From Psychrobacter sp. DAB_AL43B (GTDB lineage: Bacteria > Pseudomonadota > Gammaproteobacteria > Pseudomonadales > Moraxellaceae), in NCBI RefSeq assembly GCF_900168255.1, contig NZ_LT799838.1:1116001-1180000 (forward strand): DNA of 64,000 nucleotides. Reading direction: 5' to 3'. This document shows, piece after piece, positions 46,479 to 55,635 of the stretch. The notes under the pieces are model-generated. The model searched no databases, had not been told where the DNA came from, and saw nothing but the letters and a program-made list of their open reading frames with translations. Position 1 is the stretch's first letter, and every line of letters begins with the position of its first letter. Both the position numbers and the translations under genes were made by a program.

Positions 46479-47729
46479 ATGATAACCAATACTAGACGTG
46501 TAAGCGCACCCTTAACATTGCCACTCATCATAGCAGCAATGTTGTTTAGCGCCTCGGCTTGCTCCAATCCTTCAGCAGTCAATACCAATGCAGATCTTGC
46601 AGAATATAAAGAAGCGCAGACCTCTACCGCTGATAGGGAAGAAAATGTTGATAAACCTGCTTTTACTACTAAGGCAATCGCTACTTTTAATGAGCCTTGG
46701 GCAATGACTGCACTACCAAAAGTTGATGATAAGCCGCCAAAACTACTAGTAACGCAAAAGACAGGTGAGTTATTTATAGTTGATACGGCGACTGGCGTTA
46801 AGACAGCAGTCGCTGGCGTGCCCAAAGTAGCTTATGGCGGACAGGGTGGTCTTGGAGATATTATCATTGCGCCAGATTTTGCCACTTCTAATAACGTATA
46901 TATTAGCTATGTAGAAGCAGGTAAGGGAAGTGATAGCAATATCTTTGGTGCTAAGGTTATCAAGGCCAAACTATCAGATTTTAATAGCAGTGCGCCAAAC
47001 CTACAGTCGATTACTCCCATTTGGCAGCAGACACCAAAGATGAAAGGACAAGGGCATTATAGTCATCGATTGCTGTTCTCACCTGATGGGCAATATTTAT
47101 ATATCAGCTCAGGTGAACGACAAGAAAAGACCCCAGCGCAAGATATGGCAGTCAACTTGGGTAAAATCATTAGATTAAATCCGGATGGTTCGCTACCAAC
47201 AGACAACCCCTTTGCAGATAATAACAATGACATCGCCGCTCAGTTTTGGACAATCGGTCATCGCAATGTGCTTGGCATGGCACTTGATAATAAAGGAAAA
47301 TTTTGGGCGCATGAAATGGGTCCACGAGGCGGCGATGAGTTCAATCTTATTGAAAAAGGCAAGAATTATGGCTGGCCGCTGGTGTCCAATGGGCGTAACT
47401 ACACGGGTACAGATATTCCCGACCACGATACGCGCCCCGAATTTGCAGCGCCCGCCATTACTTGGACACCGGTGATATCGCCTTCATCAATAAGCATCTA
47501 TTCCTCTGGTAAATATAATGATTTTCCAGCGTGGCAAGGGAATGCTCTTATCAGCGGTTTGTCATCGAAGGCGCTCATTGTGGTTAATTTTGATGAAAAT
47601 AACGCGGCTTCTGAGCGTTACCGCTATGATATGGGAGCGCGCATTCGTAGTATGCTGGTTGTGAATGGAGAGGTATGGGTATTAGAGGATGGTGCTGAGG
47701 GGAGGCTTTTACGATTATTACCTAAATAA
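46479..47729 (+). CDS. PQQ-dependent sugar dehydrogenase, lipoprotein
   Basis: This 416-residue protein of the soluble glucose/aldose dehydrogenase family has a six-bladed beta-propeller. The signal has lipobox FSASACS. Family marks are the FNEPWAMTALP start of the propeller, YGGQGGLGDIIIAPDF, a His-containing QGHYSHRLLFSPDGQYLYIS block (base region), IGHRNVLGMALDNKGKFWAHEMGPRGGDE and NYGWPLVSNGRNY. It would oxidise aldoses in the periplasm if PQQ is available; I see no PQQ biosynthesis gene here. Monocistronic by spacing. Confidence 0.9.
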   Translation: MITNTRRVSAPLTLPLIIAAMLFSASACSNPSAVNTNADLAEYKEAQTSTADREENVDKPAFTTKAIATFNEPWAMTALPKVDDKPPKLLVTQKTGELFIVDTATGVKTAVAGVPKVAYGGQGGLGDIIIAPDFATSNNVYISYVEAGKGSDSNIFGAKVIKAKLSDFNSSAPNLQSITPIWQQTPKMKGQGHYSHRLLFSPDGQYLYISSGERQEKTPAQDMAVNLGKIIRLNPDGSLPTDNPFADNNNDIAAQFWTIGHRNVLGMALDNKGKFWAHEMGPRGGDEFNLIEKGKNYGWPLVSNGRNYTGTDIPDHDTRPEFAAPAITWTPVISPSSISIYSSGKYNDFPAWQGNALISGLSSKALIVVNFDENNAASERYRYDMGARIRSMLVVNGEVWVLEDGAEGRLLRLLPK

Positions 47730-47747
47730 GCTAAAAATGGCACGACG

Positions 47748-47905
47748 TATAGTCAATACAATATGGAATTGTTATATTAATAGATGGATGGATAGCCAGG
47801 TATCAAGAGGTTTAATTTTTCGTCGCTTACTATGCGCTTTACACTTCAGATGCTTCAAAAAATTAAAACCAGTAGCGCTATATTATTTTTTTAAATAAAA
47901 TTTAT
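47748..47905. repeat. MITE-like element, degenerate copy B
   Basis: It starts TATAGTCAATACAATATGGA, like the left end of copy C. An inner stretch, CGTCGCTTACTATGCGCTTTACACTTCAGATGC (in pieces CGTCGCTTACTATGCGC and CACTTCAGATGCTTC), parallels the CCTCGCTTGCTGTGCGC and CACTCCAGAGGCTTC of copy C. The right end is eroded. The short reading frame across it is not a gene. It lies in the 385-bp gap between the PQQ dehydrogenase and the BCCT transporter; the rest of the gap is AT-rich with no clear feature. Confidence 0.6.
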
Positions 47906-48114
47906 CAGTTTTAAAGTATATTTTTATTAATATAATCATATGTTTACTTAGCATTAATATTGTCTAAAAAAGATAAAGAATGTTTAAATCAAAATACTCA
48001 GTCACTTGGTTTCTTTAGTGACATTAATTTTTATGATAAAGAGGTGACTGCTGCGATTTGATAGTTCGTACATATCTTGTTAAGGTGGACACCCAAAAAA
48101 ATTGAGATGACTAA

Positions 48115-49770
48115 ATGGATCATGTAAAAGTTGGCCGATTGGGCCCTTTTCCTCGCGTTAGTAAGCCAGTGTTTTTATCCTCGGCAATTTTAATTGTCGC
48201 GTTTATTATTTTCGGTGCTTTTTTTAATGAACTTGCAAATGAGGTATTTGGCCAAGCAAAGGCGTTTATTTCTGTACGCTTTGGCTGGTTCTTTATTGTC
48301 GTCGTCAATCTAGCCTTAGTAATGAGTGTTTACTTAATATTTAGTAAATACGGTGATATCAGGCTTGGATACCAGACAGAAAAGCCTGAATACAATCTGA
48401 TTTCTTGGATTGGTATGTTGTTTTCAGCCGGTATCGGTATTGGATTACTCTACTGGGGTACTGCTGAGCCGCTACAGCATTTTATGGCACCGCCGCTAGG
48501 TGAGCCTGAGACGATTGCTGCTGCCAAGCAAGCGATGAATATCTCGTTCTTACATTATGGTCTGCATGTATGGGCAATCTATGGCATGGTTGCGCTGTCA
48601 TTGGCTTACTTTCACTATCGCCGCGGTTTGCCATTGGCGATTCGATCGACGTTATATCCTTTGATTGGTAAAAAAATCTATGGTCCATGGGGTCATACGG
48701 TTGATACTTTAGCGGTATTCGGTACGATGTTTGGGGTAGTAACGACTTTGGGTCTTGGGGTATTGCAAATTAACTCTGGTCTTGACACGTTATTCGGTAT
48801 TCCTAATAACATTACCGTACAGATTGTTTTGATAGCCTTTATCACTATGCTTGCCGGTCTGTCACTGATGATGGGCTTGGACAAAGGTATCAAGCGCTTA
48901 AGCGATATCAATATTTTCCTGACCATTGTACTGCTAAGCTTTGTAATTATCTTAGGGCCGACCCAGTTTATCGTAAATAGTTTTGTAGAAAACATCGGTA
49001 ACTATATACATCAAGTGATTCCATTAGGTCTTTGGACGGAGTCATATGCTGGCGAAGAAAACTGGCAGTCTTCTTGGACGATTTTCTATTGGGCATGGTG
49101 GATTAGTTGGTCGCCATTCGTTGGGGTATTTATCGCGCGTATTTCTCGTGGTCGTACCATTCGCGAGTTTATATTGGGTGTACTACTTATTCCCATTACT
49201 ATTTTATTTTTATGGTTTACAGCGTTTGGTGGCTCGGCGGTACACATGGAGTTGATGGCTGCGGCTGATCCTAGTCTAGCAAGTCCAGGGTTAGTTGAAG
49301 CGGTAAAAGTGGATTATGGTAGTGCTATCTTTAAATTAATGGAGTTTTATCCATTTGCTAAAGCGGCAACCTTACTGATTATTGTCATGATTGTGCTGTG
49401 GTTTGTGACGTCATCAGATTCAGCCAGCTTTGTTATTGATATGCTGACCTCAGGTGGTGATGCCAATCCACCAAAGATTCAGCGTTTATTCTGGGCCGGT
49501 ACTGAAGGCGTTATCGCTGCGGTATTATTGGCAGCTGGTGGATTAGGCGCCTTACAAGCAGCTTCTATTGTCTCAGGCTTCCCCTTTGCAGTTGTTATAC
49601 TGATTATGCTGTATTCATTACTGCGTGGCTTAAGTCGAGATCGCTTGATTTTGTACCGCAACCAGCAATGGTTTATCACTGAAGAATCAGCTGAGCATAA
49701 TTCAGCAAATGAATTCCGCGATGAAGACTTACTTACAGGCCCGCCTGATATTGAAAAACCGACTGAATAG
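48115..49770 (+). CDS. BCCT family glycine betaine/choline transporter
   Basis: This 551-residue inner-membrane transporter has about 12 membrane segments and takes up quaternary ammonium osmolytes with Na+ or H+. Family blocks are SWIGMLFSAGIGIGLLYWG, FLHYGLHVWAIYGMVAL, and the signature FYWAWWISWSPFVGVFIARI, then SRGRTIREFILGVL. The SSDSASFVIDML segment comes before the last helices. Length fits the secondary transporters without a long regulatory tail. A compatible-solute uptake role suits cold- or salt-adapted bacteria. A terminator follows at 49797-49831. Confidence 0.95.
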   Translation: MDHVKVGRLGPFPRVSKPVFLSSAILIVAFIIFGAFFNELANEVFGQAKAFISVRFGWFFIVVVNLALVMSVYLIFSKYGDIRLGYQTEKPEYNLISWIGMLFSAGIGIGLLYWGTAEPLQHFMAPPLGEPETIAAAKQAMNISFLHYGLHVWAIYGMVALSLAYFHYRRGLPLAIRSTLYPLIGKKIYGPWGHTVDTLAVFGTMFGVVTTLGLGVLQINSGLDTLFGIPNNITVQIVLIAFITMLAGLSLMMGLDKGIKRLSDINIFLTIVLLSFVIILGPTQFIVNSFVENIGNYIHQVIPLGLWTESYAGEENWQSSWTIFYWAWWISWSPFVGVFIARISRGRTIREFILGVLLIPITILFLWFTAFGGSAVHMELMAAADPSLASPGLVEAVKVDYGSAIFKLMEFYPFAKAATLLIIVMIVLWFVTSSDSASFVIDMLTSGGDANPPKIQRLFWAGTEGVIAAVLLAAGGLGALQAASIVSGFPFAVVILIMLYSLLRGLSRDRLILYRNQQWFITEESAEHNSANEFRDEDLLTGPPDIEKPTE

Positions 49771-49796
49771 GTATTTATTAGCCCATCGTTGAATAG

Positions 49797-49831
49797 AAAA
49801 GCCCCAGCTTATGATGAAGCTGGGGCTTTTT
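49797..49831 (+). terminator. Terminator after the BCCT gene
   Basis: AAAAGCCCCAGCTT pairs with AAGCTGGGGCTTTT across a 6-nt loop, followed by T. It also separates the converging lipoprotein gene. Confidence 0.9.
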
Positions 49832-49896
49832 CCATGTATGTGCGCTACCTAGTTTATTTTACTGAAGGGTGTTTAGGTAGGTTTATTAATGATGAG

Positions 49897-50262
49897 CTAT
49901 GAGCATTGTCCTTTAATATAACCGACTGCCACAGTTGTGCCACACGCTGAGCATGAGTTGCCCGCAGTACGATAGCTGACTCCTGATCGATTCTTTACGG
50001 TCACACAAACAGGATCGTATTGCGCCGTACACATCGTTTGTTCAGGATTATAAGGCGGGCACTTGGTAAAAGGGTTGTTGATAGATCCTTGATTCGCCGC
50101 TTGACTTTGATCCTTGTTGTACTCAGTAGTATGAATAGGGGAGGTATCAGGCGCATCGATGCTTTGGATGTTATTACAGCCGGCTAAGGCTATGGTCACT
50201 GATAACCCTAATAATGATAAGCATGACAGCGATGAAAGCCGTGATTTGTATAAATGCTTCAT
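49897..50262 (-). CDS. Lipoprotein with Kazal-like domain
   Basis: This 121-residue lipoprotein has a signal peptide with lipobox ITIALAGC-type VTIALAGCNN. After a polar linker the last 50 residues have six Cys in a Kazal-like order: MCTAQYDPVCV, then SYRTAGNSCSACG, then YIKGQCS. This matches the C-x-YDPVC, Y-x-N-x-C-x2-C, G-x-C pattern of serine-protease inhibitor domains, except for a longer spacing after PVC. It may protect the envelope from host or environmental proteases, but that is only inferred from the fold. Confidence 0.75.
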   Translation of the reverse strand: MKHLYKSRLSSLSCLSLLGLSVTIALAGCNNIQSIDAPDTSPIHTTEYNKDQSQAANQGSINNPFTKCPPYNPEQTMCTAQYDPVCVTVKNRSGVSYRTAGNSCSACGTTVAVGYIKGQCS

Positions 50263-50398
50263 AATAATATTTCCTTATAGATAGCATTCGATAACGTCCT
50301 GTTATCGACCGTTAACTTCAACCATATCAGTCATAAAGTGGTCTAAATTTATAGTAGCTTATTTATCAGCAGTCAGCCACTGAATCATCGTCAACAAA

Positions 50399-50428
50399 AA
50401 ACCCAAGCTTAACGTTAAGCTTGGGTTT
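50399..50428. terminator. Terminator downstream of the DUF3144 gene
   Basis: A perfect 14-bp stem, AAACCCAAGCTTAA with its complement, with a CG centre. On the minus strand it is followed by six T. It lies 76 bp past the DUF3144 gene stop. Confidence 0.88.
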
Positions 50429-50503
50429 AAATTTTATTATTATAAAACTCTTTTTAACTTTAGAAAATTCAGCTAAATACTGTAGTTTTATTTAACAAGA
50501 GTC

Positions 50504-50908
50504 TTATTTAGCAGGCTTATCATCTTGATTGATCTGCACATATTTATCGAAATTTTGTGCGTAATCTGTCAAGTTGTCGCTAAGCATTTGACGGTATTGT
50601 TTGACATAGAACTCAACGATATCATCTTTTTCTTTGGCAAAGTCATCGCCTTTTACAAAGCCGATAGAGGCAACAGAGGCGCTATAACGTGCTGCTGCAT
50701 ACAATAAAGAAGCGCCTACTTGTCCTGAATGGGCATCAGAACCCAACTGACTGTTTGCAACACCGATGATGGCATCCGCACGTTGATAAAACGCCTGCAT
50801 TTCAGGGGTGATTTCAAGGCTTGCATCAATATTATTGTTTTGAGCGTCGTCTTGAATATTGTCATCAGTGTTGCTTTGAATATCGTCTTGAATATTGTCT
50901 TGAGACAT
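50504..50908 (-). CDS. DUF3144 domain-containing protein
   Basis: This 134-residue cytoplasmic protein has an N-terminal acidic repeat-like region (MSQDNIQDDIQ and NIQDDAQ units, residues 1-25) followed by a DUF3144 (PF11342) domain. The latter has FYQRADAIIGVANSQLG, then VGASLLYAAARYSASVASIG and a FYVKQYRQMLSDNL helix. The family is of unknown function and mostly helical. It lies 87 bp downstream of metK and may be co-transcribed with it; a strong terminator follows. Confidence 0.85.
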   Translation of the reverse strand: MSQDNIQDDIQSNTDDNIQDDAQNNNIDASLEITPEMQAFYQRADAIIGVANSQLGSDAHSGQVGASLLYAAARYSASVASIGFVKGDDFAKEKDDIVEFYVKQYRQMLSDNLTDYAQNFDKYVQINQDDKPAK

Positions 50909-50995
50909 AAGCGAGTCCTAATAATGTTAGGTAAATTTAAATTTATTATGACAGTTTAAAAACTGGCTAAAATAATAGAGCATTTAATGCAGGTT

Positions 50996-52162
50996 TTATA
51001 AACCTGCATCTGCTTTTAAAATATCAGCTTTGTCTGTTTTTTCCCACGTAAAGGCCGTTTCAGAACCTTGGCGACCAAAGTGTCCAAAACTAGCCGTTTG
51101 CTGATACATAGGCTGTAATAAATTAAGCATGCGCGTAATGCCATAAGGGCGCAAGTCAAAATGTTTACGGATCAAGCGAATGATTTCGTCGTTGCCAATC
51201 TTGTTGGTACCGAAAGTATTGATTGAAATAGAGGTTGGTTCAGCAACGCCAATCGCATAGCTTATTTGGACTTCACAGCGATCAGCAATGCCGGCGGCAA
51301 CTAGATTTTTGGCAACATAACGTACCGCGTAAGCTGCACTACGATCAACCTTGGAAGGGTCTTTACCACTGAAGGCGCCACCACCATGCCGCGCCATGCC
51401 GCCATAAGTATCAACGATAATCTTGCGACCGGTAAGACCTGCATCACCGACCGGACCACCAATGACGAACTTGCCAGTTGGATTAATATGGTAGCGCGTA
51501 CCGGCATGCAATAGATCCGCTGGCAATACTTGCTTAATAATAGATTCCATTACCGCTTCTTGCAGATCTGCTTGTGAGATACTTGGGTCATGTTGAGTCG
51601 ATAGCACCACGGCATCAATGGCAATAGGACGATTGCCGTCATATTTTAGGGTCACTTGCGCTTTGGCATCTGGACGTAACCACGGTAATTCACCAGCACG
51701 GCGCAACTCTGACTGACGCTGCATGAGACGGTGGGCATATTCGATAGGAGCTGGCATTAATACTTCAGTCTCATTACTGGCATAACCAAACATTAAGCCT
51801 TGGTCACCTGCACCTTGCTCTTCAGGATCGCTGCGATCGACACCTTGGGCAATCTCAGGGGATTGCTTGCCAAGCATGTTGATCACGGCGCAAGTCTCGC
51901 CATCAAAACCTAAGTCTGAATGATGATAGCCAATACCGTTGACCGTATCACGTACAATACGTTCAAAGTCGATGTTGGCGGTCGTTGATATTTCACCAGC
52001 CAATACTACTGCGCCAGTTTTGACTAGTGTCTCACACGCCACACGCGCATGAATATCTTCACGCAAAATAGCATCAAGGATAGCATCTGAGATTTGGTCA
52101 GCCATTTTATCAGGATGACCTTCGCTCACAGATTCTGAGGTAAATAAGTTGTATTCGCGCAT
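50996..52162 (-). CDS. metK: S-adenosylmethionine synthetase
   Basis: MetK forms S-adenosylmethionine from methionine and ATP. The start at [19 protein letters not shown] (52162) was chosen over an ATG seven codons upstream, as it matches the family; this gives 388 residues. Motifs include [25 protein letters not shown] and the [19 protein letters not shown] block, with binding residues for ATP and metals. The end has [16 protein letters not shown]. The 5' region shows no SAM riboswitch features that I can see. The small phosphatase gene lies about 190 bp upstream. Confidence 0.97.
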   Translation of the reverse strand: MREYNLFTSESVSEGHPDKMADQISDAILDAILREDIHARVACETLVKTGAVVLAGEISTTANIDFERIVRDTVNGIGYHHSDLGFDGETCAVINMLGKQSPEIAQGVDRSDPEEQGAGDQGLMFGYASNETEVLMPAPIEYAHRLMQRQSELRRAGELPWLRPDAKAQVTLKYDGNRPIAIDAVVLSTQHDPSISQADLQEAVMESIIKQVLPADLLHAGTRYHINPTGKFVIGGPVGDAGLTGRKIIVDTYGGMARHGGGAFSGKDPSKVDRSAAYAVRYVAKNLVAAGIADRCEVQISYAIGVAEPTSISINTFGTNKIGNDEIIRLIRKHFDLRPYGITRMLNLLQPMYQQTASFGHFGRQGSETAFTWEKTDKADILKADAGL

Positions 52163-52356
52163 AATAGGATCGCTTAGTTGCAAGGACTGTAATCTATAAA
52201 CTCAGTCATTATTAAATGTTAACGGAAAATAAGAGGCAAAATTGAATCAAAAAATTATGACATTTTAACGTGAATTGAAGTAAAACTCTAGCTGTTGATA
52301 TTAATGAAGAGACACCGTGTAGCAACTGGCCAAAAAGAATGAGGAGTATTATGATT

Positions 52357-52689
52357 TTATCTCATATATTGAAGCAAATAAGCGTTTACTGATTCTGTTA
52401 ACCATTTAATTAGTTCGTCATCCATATATTGGTATTCGTCAGGAATATCTAGAACAATCAGCCTTTTATTATTAAGTTGGTCGCGAAAATGGTCAGTTAT
52501 ATAACTTTTATGCTTATTTTCCATCACAAATATGATGTCTGACCAATTAATATCTATCGAATTTATAAGTTTACGAGCTGATTGGCTGATACCAGCAGAG
52601 CGAACATTTAAATTAGGATGGTCTTGGTAAATTCTTTCAGCAGTTGGACTACGCCATTGGTTTTTGCTGCAAACAAACAATAAATTCAT
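52357..52689 (-). CDS. Low-molecular-weight protein tyrosine phosphatase-like protein
   Basis: This small cytoplasmic phosphatase (about 110 residues from the Met at 52689) has the C-x5-R motif VCSKNQWRSPTAE near the start, with the catalytic Cys and Arg. The NVRSAGIS block follows. The general acid Asp loop expected near the C-terminus reads DIPDEYQYM. It is shorter than the classical 150-residue enzymes but fits the short bacterial variant. It is preceded closely by nth (24 bp), so the two may share a transcript. The substrate is unknown. Confidence 0.82.
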   Translation of the reverse strand: MNLLFVCSKNQWRSPTAERIYQDHPNLNVRSAGISQSARKLINSIDINWSDIIFVMENKHKSYITDHFRDQLNNKRLIVLDIPDEYQYMDDELIKWLTESVNAYLLQYMR

Positions 52690-52713
52690 TAAAGTCTTCA
52701 TTATAAAGTGTAT

Positions 52714-53409
52714 TTATACTTCTAAAAACGCTGCTTTATCCTTAAACATACATTCTTCATAGACAGGACAAGCGCCGCATTTCGGTGTGCGTGCTTGACA
52801 AGTATAGCGCCCATGCAAAATCAGATAATGATGCGCATCAACGATAAAGTCATCTGGGATACGTTCGACCAGTTTTTTTTCGACGATTAATACGTTTTTA
52901 CCAGTGGCGAGACCAGTGCGATTACCTACCCGAAAGATATGGGTGTCGACTGCCATAGTAGGCTGTCCAAAGGCAGTATTTAAGACCACATTAGCGGTCT
53001 TGCGCCCAACGCCAGCCAGTGATTCTAAGTCTTTGCGATTGTCAGGTACAGTGCTATCAAACTTCTCGATCAAATCACGGCAGGTTTTGATAACGTTTTT
53101 AGCTTTGGCATTATATAGGCCGATATTTTTAATATACGCTTTAAGTCCTTCCTCACCTAATGCCAAAATGGACTCAGGCGTATTCGCCAGCGGATATAAC
53201 TTGCGCGTGGCAATATTGACGCTCACATCGGTTGCCTGTGCCGATAAAATCACCGCGATAAGCAGCTCAAAATTACTGCCATAGTTGAGCTCAGTGACTG
53301 GCTCGTCAATCGTCGCTGCCAATTTTTCAAAAAATGGGCGCACGTCACGATTGGGCATCCGCCTCGATGGTGGGGTGTCAGCAGTTTTATGTTTGACGGT
53401 TTTACTCAT
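52714..53409 (-). CDS. nth: Endonuclease III
   Basis: Nth is a base-excision repair DNA glycosylase/AP lyase that removes oxidised pyrimidines. The 231 residues start with a Lys/Arg-rich tail, then NYGSNFELLIAVILSAQATD, the helix-hairpin-helix LESLAGVGRKTANVVLN with catalytic Lys, the catalytic Asp in MAVDTHIFRVGNR, and the [4Fe-4S] motif C-x6-C-x2-C-x5-C in CQARTPKCGACPVYEEC. It lies about 110 bp from the rnfB-like gene, as nth follows rnf genes in E. coli. Confidence 0.97.
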   Translation of the reverse strand: MSKTVKHKTADTPPSRRMPNRDVRPFFEKLAATIDEPVTELNYGSNFELLIAVILSAQATDVSVNIATRKLYPLANTPESILALGEEGLKAYIKNIGLYNAKAKNVIKTCRDLIEKFDSTVPDNRKDLESLAGVGRKTANVVLNTAFGQPTMAVDTHIFRVGNRTGLATGKNVLIVEKKLVERIPDDFIVDAHHYLILHGRYTCQARTPKCGACPVYEECMFKDKAAFLEV

Positions 53410-53516
53410 AGTTTTTTTACTATAGTTTTCATTATTAATGCCGCAAGATTATATGATGCAAGAGTATATGTAGGTAATTTTATAGAAATATTATCGAATA
53501 AAATATTTATCTACTA

Positions 53517-54443
53517 TTAAAGATCTAGAAGCTCTGCTTGTAAGACGTCAAGCTCTGCTTGTTTGTTCTCATTTGGGCGCACACTAAGCTGCTTTTCTAG
53601 CTTTTTAATTTTGCTACGTAGCTTGGCGGCGGCAATGGTGTTTTTCGCTTGCTCTTCACTGATGTTTAACGACTGACTGGCAGCATTATTCAACTTAGCC
53701 TCTACCATGCTGACCACGGGTTTGCTATTGCTGCTATCTGCAAGCTGCTCACTGACGCGTTTTAAATGGGTATGATAGCGCTGGCGCAAATCCTCTTGTT
53801 CAAATGTACGCTCAGCTATCGAAAGCGTGCGCTCAATGCTGACCAAATCAATGCAATCAACAGGGCAGGGCGCGATACATAACTCACAGCCGGTGCACAA
53901 ATCAGTAAAAATAGTATGCATATGCTTACCAGTACCGACGATGGCATCGACCGGACAGGCAGGAATACATTTGGTACAGCCGATACAATCGTCTTCACGA
54001 ATAACAGCGCGCACTTCAACAGGGCGCTGCGAGATGGCATCTATTGGCCATTTTGAAGGTTTAGCGGTAAGCGCTAACGTATTAGAAACTGTATCATCTT
54101 TTGCGTTGTTATTTAAGTTATTCAAATCATCTGGATTGTATGCAAGGTCTTCTTGATTGATAATTTGTGCGATAGCATCAGTAACTGGTTGACCACCCGG
54201 CACACATTTATTGTACGCTTCATTATTTAGTACGATAGCAGCTGCATAAGGTAAGCAGCCATCTGCATGGTCGCAAAGACCGCACTGTGTCTGCGGTAGA
54301 CAAGCGTCAATGCGCGCAATCTTTGCTTGTATATAAGCAGGCAAAATTCGTATGTTCAACGTATCGAACAAGATAGGCAGATTGATTAAGCGGATATTGG
54401 TGCTACTTTCGCTGGTATTACTTTGCATGTAATTCAAAACCTT
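53517..54443 (-). CDS. RnfB-like ferredoxin, electron transport complex subunit B
   Basis: RnfB-type iron-sulfur protein of about 308 residues from the Met at 54443 (a frame-open Met lies 22 codons further upstream and would add a hydrophobic segment; this start decides whether it has a membrane anchor). Near residue 45, IDACLPQTQCGLCDHADGCLPYA is the RnfB 4Fe-4S domain. Two ferredoxin motifs follow: CIGCTKCIPACPVDAIVG and CTGCELCIAPCPVDCIDL. The C-terminal 100 residues are polar and helical. No rnfA, C, D, G or E is beside it, so it is an orphan or belongs with genes elsewhere. Neighbours are nudC and nth. Confidence 0.88.
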   Translation of the reverse strand, partial: KVLNYMQSNTSESSTNIRLINLPILFDTLNIRILPAYIQAKIARIDACLPQTQCGLCDHADGCLPYAAAIVLNNEAYNKCVPGGQPVTDAIAQIINQEDLAYNPDDLNNLNNNAKDDTVSNTLALTAKPSKWPIDAISQRPVEVRAVIREDDCIGCTKCIPACPVDAIVGTGKHMHTIFTDLCTGCELCIAPCPVDCIDLVSIERTLSIAERTFEQEDLRQRYHTHLKRVSEQLADSSNSKPVVSMVEAKLNNAASQSLNISEEQAKNTIAAAKLRSKIKKLEKQLSVRPNENKQAELDVLQAELLDL

Positions 54444-54529
54444 CATATCAGTGCTAAACGCTCTGAGCGCTGACATTAGAATAAATAGGATAATGGCGAC
54501 ATTTATCAATCATACGTTGATGCTAGAGC

Positions 54530-55567
54530 TTAAAGCGATAACCCTTGCTCGTGGGCGATTTGCGCAATCAACTCATAAGCAATACTGCCTTTCGACGGTA
54601 TTTTTGGCAGATTTGAGAGGTCAAAAAAGTCGGCGTGTGAGAGCTCATCTTCTTGTATAACAATGTCACCACCCGCATACGACGCTCGAAAGCCAAGCAT
54701 TAAATTGGACGGAAATGGCCATGGCTGACTGCTTACATAGTGAATATCAGATAAACTAATACCCACCTCTTCTGCCACTTCACGTACCACCGCATGCTCT
54801 AGACTTTCACCGACTTCTACAAAACCTGCAATCAAACCGTATTGTAGTGATTGTATCGCTGTTTTTTGCTGACCATAACGATGATGATGGGCTAATAAAA
54901 TTTGCATTTCACCGGTTTGCGGATTAGGTCGGGTAATGGCAGTAATGATGCAGGGTTGCACACGCGGATACTGCCGCAACCTACAAATTTGACAGACCAT
55001 GGCGCGATCATCCCGTTTGGCATGAACAACTGGCGCCGCGCAGCGACTACAAAACTGCGTATCTGCTTGCCAACGTAACAACTGTATAGCTTGGCTAAGC
55101 TGATCAGATAATGCCATAGGCAATTGGGTGATAAGCTGTCGATAAGGCATAAAAGCGTTAGCGTTACTCTCAAAACTACTATTTTCTAAATTATCGGTTT
55201 CTAAAGCTCTAGATTCTAAATTACTATTTTCTAAAGTATTGCTTTCTAAAATAATAGGCAAGGTAATATGATGTGCTATTGCATAGTCATAAGTAATCGC
55301 GCTGGCGGCTTGAGCGCTTATGGCATTAGAGTCAACATTTTCATTGGCTTCATTTAGACTATCTGTAGCGTCACTAGGTAGCCAGTGGCTTGGCGCTAAG
55401 CTTTCAAATAGCGCTACCTGTCCAATTTGATAAGCTTGCTGATAGTCGCTAGCGCTTGACTCTGTCTGGTTATCTGATTGAGGCAACTGAACCTGCAAAG
55501 GCCACCAGCCACTAGGCGTCTGACGACATAAAATGGTTTCGTCATTAAGTATAAAGGCGCTTGACAT
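54530..55567 (-). CDS. nudC: NADH pyrophosphatase NudC, with pentapeptide-like insert
   Basis: NudC hydrolyses NADH and the NAD cap of RNA. The 345-residue protein has the zinc ribbon CSRCAAPVV then CQICRLRQYPRVQP (about 170-205) and the Nudix box GFVEVGESLEHAVVREVAEEVG (about 245-266), followed by SQPWPFPSNLMLGF, typical of NudC. It is about 85 residues longer than E. coli NudC, owing to an N-terminal extension containing five- or six-fold LESNT/LENSN-type pentapeptide units (residues about 105-132), coded by 15-bp repeats. It ends 21 bp from the longer rnfB-like start, so the two may be co-transcribed. Confidence 0.92.
   Translation of the reverse strand: MSSAFILNDETILCRQTPSGWWPLQVQLPQSDNQTESSASDYQQAYQIGQVALFESLAPSHWLPSDATDSLNEANENVDSNAISAQAASAITYDYAIAHHITLPIILESNTLENSNLESRALETDNLENSSFESNANAFMPYRQLITQLPMALSDQLSQAIQLLRWQADTQFCSRCAAPVVHAKRDDRAMVCQICRLRQYPRVQPCIITAITRPNPQTGEMQILLAHHHRYGQQKTAIQSLQYGLIAGFVEVGESLEHAVVREVAEEVGISLSDIHYVSSQPWPFPSNLMLGFRASYAGGDIVIQEDELSHADFFDLSNLPKIPSKGSIAYELIAQIAHEQGLSL
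55168..55257. repeat. 15-bp tandem repeats in the nudC insert
   Basis: Six in-frame 15-bp units, four of which begin TTTCTAAA or TTTCTAAAT (plus strand), with starts at 55168, 55183, 55198, 55213, 55228 and 55243. They encode five-residue LExxN-type units, a probable expansion in a linker of NudC. Confidence 0.8.
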
Positions 55568-55635
55568 AAGGCAAGTTTCCGAACAGTCAAAGACGGCTCA
55601 TATCAGCTTAGATATGAGCCTATTAAAGTAATTTA

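Noticed and set aside
47689..47898. 69-residue frame after the PQQ dehydrogenase
   Set aside because: It starts inside the dehydrogenase gene and runs through the worn MITE copy; not a gene.
52163..52356. SAM riboswitch upstream of metK
   Set aside because: The leader is AT-rich and shows no SAM-I, SAM-II or SAH core motif by eye.
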